The notes below the pieces were generated by a model. That model was not told the origin of the DNA. It was given only the letters and a program-made list of their open reading frames with translations, and searched no databases. 64,000 nucleotides of DNA from NCBI RefSeq assembly GCF_003254395.2, contig NC_037647.1, positions 2,272,350 to 2,336,349 of the forward strand, written 5' to 3'. The stretch's first letter is position 1, and each line of letters starts with the position of its first letter. Below are positions 61,787 through 64,000 of this stretch, piece by piece. A program made the position numbers and the translations under genes. Source of the stretch: Apis mellifera (lineage: Eukaryota > Arthropoda > Insecta > Hymenoptera > Apidae).

Positions 61787-61979
61787 TGGCTTTGCTCATC
61801 GATTTTTCGAATTTCGCGGTCGCGGTCGTGATTTGTTTTCGAAACGAACGTTGCGCTCGAGATTCTGTGCATGTTCGGAGAATGATCATTGCGATCGTTG
61901 GTCGTCCATGTGCACTTAGCTTCCGCGACTTAGTCCCTTTTTTTTTCCTTTTTTTCTTTGATTTGCGATTAGTGAATCT

Positions 61980-62152
61980 CGAGCCTAGACTTAAGTTTCA
62001 GCGGGCATTGCGCCCGAAGGAGGAAGACCGAAGAGGCCCGACAAACTGTCACGAAGAGGGCTGCAACGAATGGCTTCTCATCTTTTGGATTTTGTCTGGG
62101 TCCAAAGAATGGGAAGTCATTGTTACTACTTTATCATTGTGCTCGTTTTAGT
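61980..62152 (+). ncRNA. Conserved core of the ncRNA
   Basis: The best-kept segment between copies: CAGCGGGCATTGCGCCCGAA (a GGGC/GCCC hairpin), GGAGGAAGACCGAAGAGGCC, GAATGGCTTCTCAT, and a TTGGAT..GTCCAA stem. A one-base deletion and other indels shift the frame relative to copy 1, which argues for RNA-level constraint. Confidence 0.65.
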
Positions 62153-62239
62153 AATACGTAGTATATGTTGTATCGTTTTGGTCAATTTGCATGCTGGCCC
62201 AACGTTGATGGGCAGTCATCATGGGCAAATCGCGATTTT

Positions 62240-62955
62240 GCATTAGTGTTACGATTGATTAATAACGGGTTGAATTAGAGTTGCGTTGTAATTTTCGCGT
62301 TTTTAAAGTAGAGTTACGAATGACTATTAATTTCGATTTGAATTAGTATTGCGAGTAATACATGATTTTCGCGTTTGCTGCAGTGTTACGATCAAATGAT
62401 AATCGTGTTCATTATAATGTAGCATTTTATAAAATATTCAATAAGATTATTCTTTAATTTTTTTTTTGTTCAAACTTTAATTAAAAATTACAAAGATATT
62501 AGATTCTAATTTATTTCTGTTTAATTTTTATTAAATTCATGTTAAAAATTAGTGTTGCGATGATGAATAATCGCGTTTTGTTAGTAGTGTTGCGTAAATA
62601 AACAATCGCGTTTTGTAAGTAGTGTTGCGTCTATATAATGCCCAATTTTCTTCCACTTGAGTTGTGGAAGTCGACTGCTGAATCACCTAATGCAAGCTAA
62701 GAAAGCTGCACAAGGGTGATAATACAACACAGCTGCTTTCAAGTGCAAGCTGCATCGAATTTCTCGTCATTAGTGTTGCGTATATTTAAATTTGAGTGCG
62801 TAGAGTAGAGTATTCCGTAAAGAATTAAAATTATCTCGATCTATTTCCGGGAATTTTCCAATTTTTTTTTTCTTGTAAGTTGTAAATTAATTTATTTTGC
62901 AAATATAATAAAGCACTCATCGCGATTGATTTTTCATAAAGATTAGTTTATTAGT
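62240..62955 (+). repeat. TAGTGTTGCG repeat tract, copy 3
   Basis: Degenerate and perfect TAGTGTTGCG copies paired with AATCGCGTTTT, interrupted by an AT-rich middle and a CCAC-N7-GTGG hairpin at about 62654. Individual repeats differ from copies 1 and 2, but the 10-mer persists. Confidence 0.7.
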
Positions 62956-63080
62956 GTTGCGATATAAAATGAATATTCCACTCACGGTTTGCTCGGATTT
63001 ACATTGAGTGGAAAATATTTTTATTTTAGTGGCCCTTCAGGCCACCAAACTCATTTCTTTTTCAGCATCCTTTGTTCCAT

Positions 63081-64000
63081 GTTCCATTTGTTATAGAAAA
63101 TACTGCTATAACATATTTATCTTTTCTTTTTCTTTCGTAAAGATTATTTTTTAAACTTCTCAGAACTATACAATTACAATTTTAATATATATTTATTATT
63201 GGTATTGAAATTGTAATAATAAAGTTTAATAAATAACATGTATAAGCTATTAAAATATAATATATATGAACATACGATTAGATTTAAAATTTTTTTTCTT
63301 TTTAATATTTCTATTTTTCCTTTCTTTAAAAGTAGAATTATATGAATATTCGAATATCCATTTGCATAAATTAATGTTAAAATTAAAAATTCATGATCAT
63401 GATTTTTGTTTTTTTACAAAATTTTTGCAAAGAATATTTTATATTTTATATTAAAAAATGAATCATATGATTTCAATCTAATCATGTGGTTTCCTTTTTT
63501 ATCTTCACATTAGATTATTAAAATTGTCTATCTTTGATTTATTTAATCGGATATTATATGTATTATTTTTATTTTTCTTTTCCAAAATTCAAAAAATACT
63601 CATTTCATTCAATTATTACTCAATTGAATGAAGAATTAGAATTTTACAAAAATTAATTAAATTATTAATTTTTTGTAAAATTCAGAAAATACTAATTTCA
63701 TTCAATTACTAAAATTATGAAATGATTCTTATGTATAACATATTTTCTTTTTCATCTATCAGTTTTTTTTTTTATTATTAATAATTCAGTAAATTAATTT
63801 GTTTCAGATAAATTAATTCAAGGAGCACCAGCTATATATTTCAATATTATTTTAATTTATTATCATCTCAAACATATATGATGAAAAAGACAATTTTTAA
63901 TCTCTTTTCTGTAACATGAATTATAGAGAAATGATTAAAACTTTAAGTTTATTATTAATTGAATAATAATAATTTTATTGAATTTTACTAATACTTCTTT
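63081..64000. other. AT-rich end without a gene
   Basis: T-rich stretches and short direct repeats (CATTTCATTCAATTA near 63602 and 63695). Nothing recognised. Confidence 0.5.

Larger units (their letters stand above)
59150..63080 (+). ncRNA. Long non-coding RNA locus, copy 3 (diverged)
   Basis: Plus-strand relative of copies 1 and 2, clearly diverged. Two tandem first-exon zones (ending 59301 and 59840, each GAAGAG before GTAAGG), exon 60002-60090, hairpins S1 60116-60170, S2 60207-60230, S3 60563-60646, S5 60932-60964, S4 61047-61099, S6 61667-61717, S7 61756-61786, conserved core 61980-62152, TAGTGTTGCG tract 62240-62955, and terminal hairpins (TTCCACTCA/TGAGTGGAA; GTGGCC/GGCCAC). The 119-residue frame over the core shares its first half with copy 1 and then shifts frame, so coding is unlikely. 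No ribozyme and no TATA promoter are present in this copy. Confidence 0.6.

Noticed and set aside
62692..62703. GCAAGCTAAGAA, identical to the J4/2 region of the ribozymes, on plus in copy 3
   Set aside because: No P1, P2 or P3 partners can be found around it; it sits in a local AGCT hairpin. The match is probably chance.

Overview
The window is strongly AT-rich, repeat-dense and has no convincing protein-coding gene. GT-AG splice signals, a TATAAATA promoter, TCAGT initiators with downstream GGACG elements at +28, microsatellites and satellite arrays point to an arthropod nuclear genome, most likely an insect. The species and order cannot be read from the sequence.

Main result: the minus strand carries thirteen complete copies and one fragment of an RNA that folds as a hepatitis-delta-virus-like (HDV-like) self-cleaving ribozyme. 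Each copy has a 7-bp P1, an 8-bp P2 in nested double-pseudoknot order, a 3-bp P3, an 8-nt L3 of the UCCUCG type, a GG that can form P1.1, a long P4 and a J4/2 with a CNRA (CUAA or CCAA) catalytic motif. They cleave at + coordinates 2229, 5911, 8760, 10605, 14058, 16584, 19464, 22275, 27286, 28599, 31025, 34906 and 39915. Most punctuate a non-coding satellite (about 1.3-41 kb) built of about 250-bp dimeric AT-rich units, 82-bp and 211-bp repeats, and 10/13-bp minisatellites. A second stem (P0) directly follows the ribozyme in the RNA, and its sequence changes while its pairing is kept.

Layout. 0-1.25 kb: a promoter-intron cassette (P) on minus. 1.3-22.3 kb: the ribozyme satellite, itself duplicated (about 3-8.8 and 11-16.6 kb), with a second structured block (SB). 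23.3-27.9 kb: a spliced-looking non-coding RNA locus on minus. 28.4-34.9 kb: ribozyme satellite again. 35.9-40.5 kb: a nearly identical second copy of the non-coding RNA locus; 17.8-28.0 and 29.4-40.7 kb are direct duplicates. 42.6-58.8 kb: an imperfect inverted repeat with P cassettes on minus to the left (two) and plus to the right (two plus one truncated). 59-63 kb: a diverged third copy of the non-coding RNA locus on plus.

The non-coding RNA locus is the second notable object. Its copies differ by many substitutions and frame-breaking indels, yet several hairpins are held by compensatory changes, and a conserved core plus a tract of TAGTGTTGCG repeats are kept. Copies 2 and 3 stand head to head, each downstream of P cassettes, so P may supply an upstream promoter. 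In copies 1 and 2 a ribozyme lies between a TATA promoter and the first recognisable exon, so the nascent 5' RNA could be self-cleaved.

Everything functional here is inferred from sequence and pairing; no expression or cleavage data are available.
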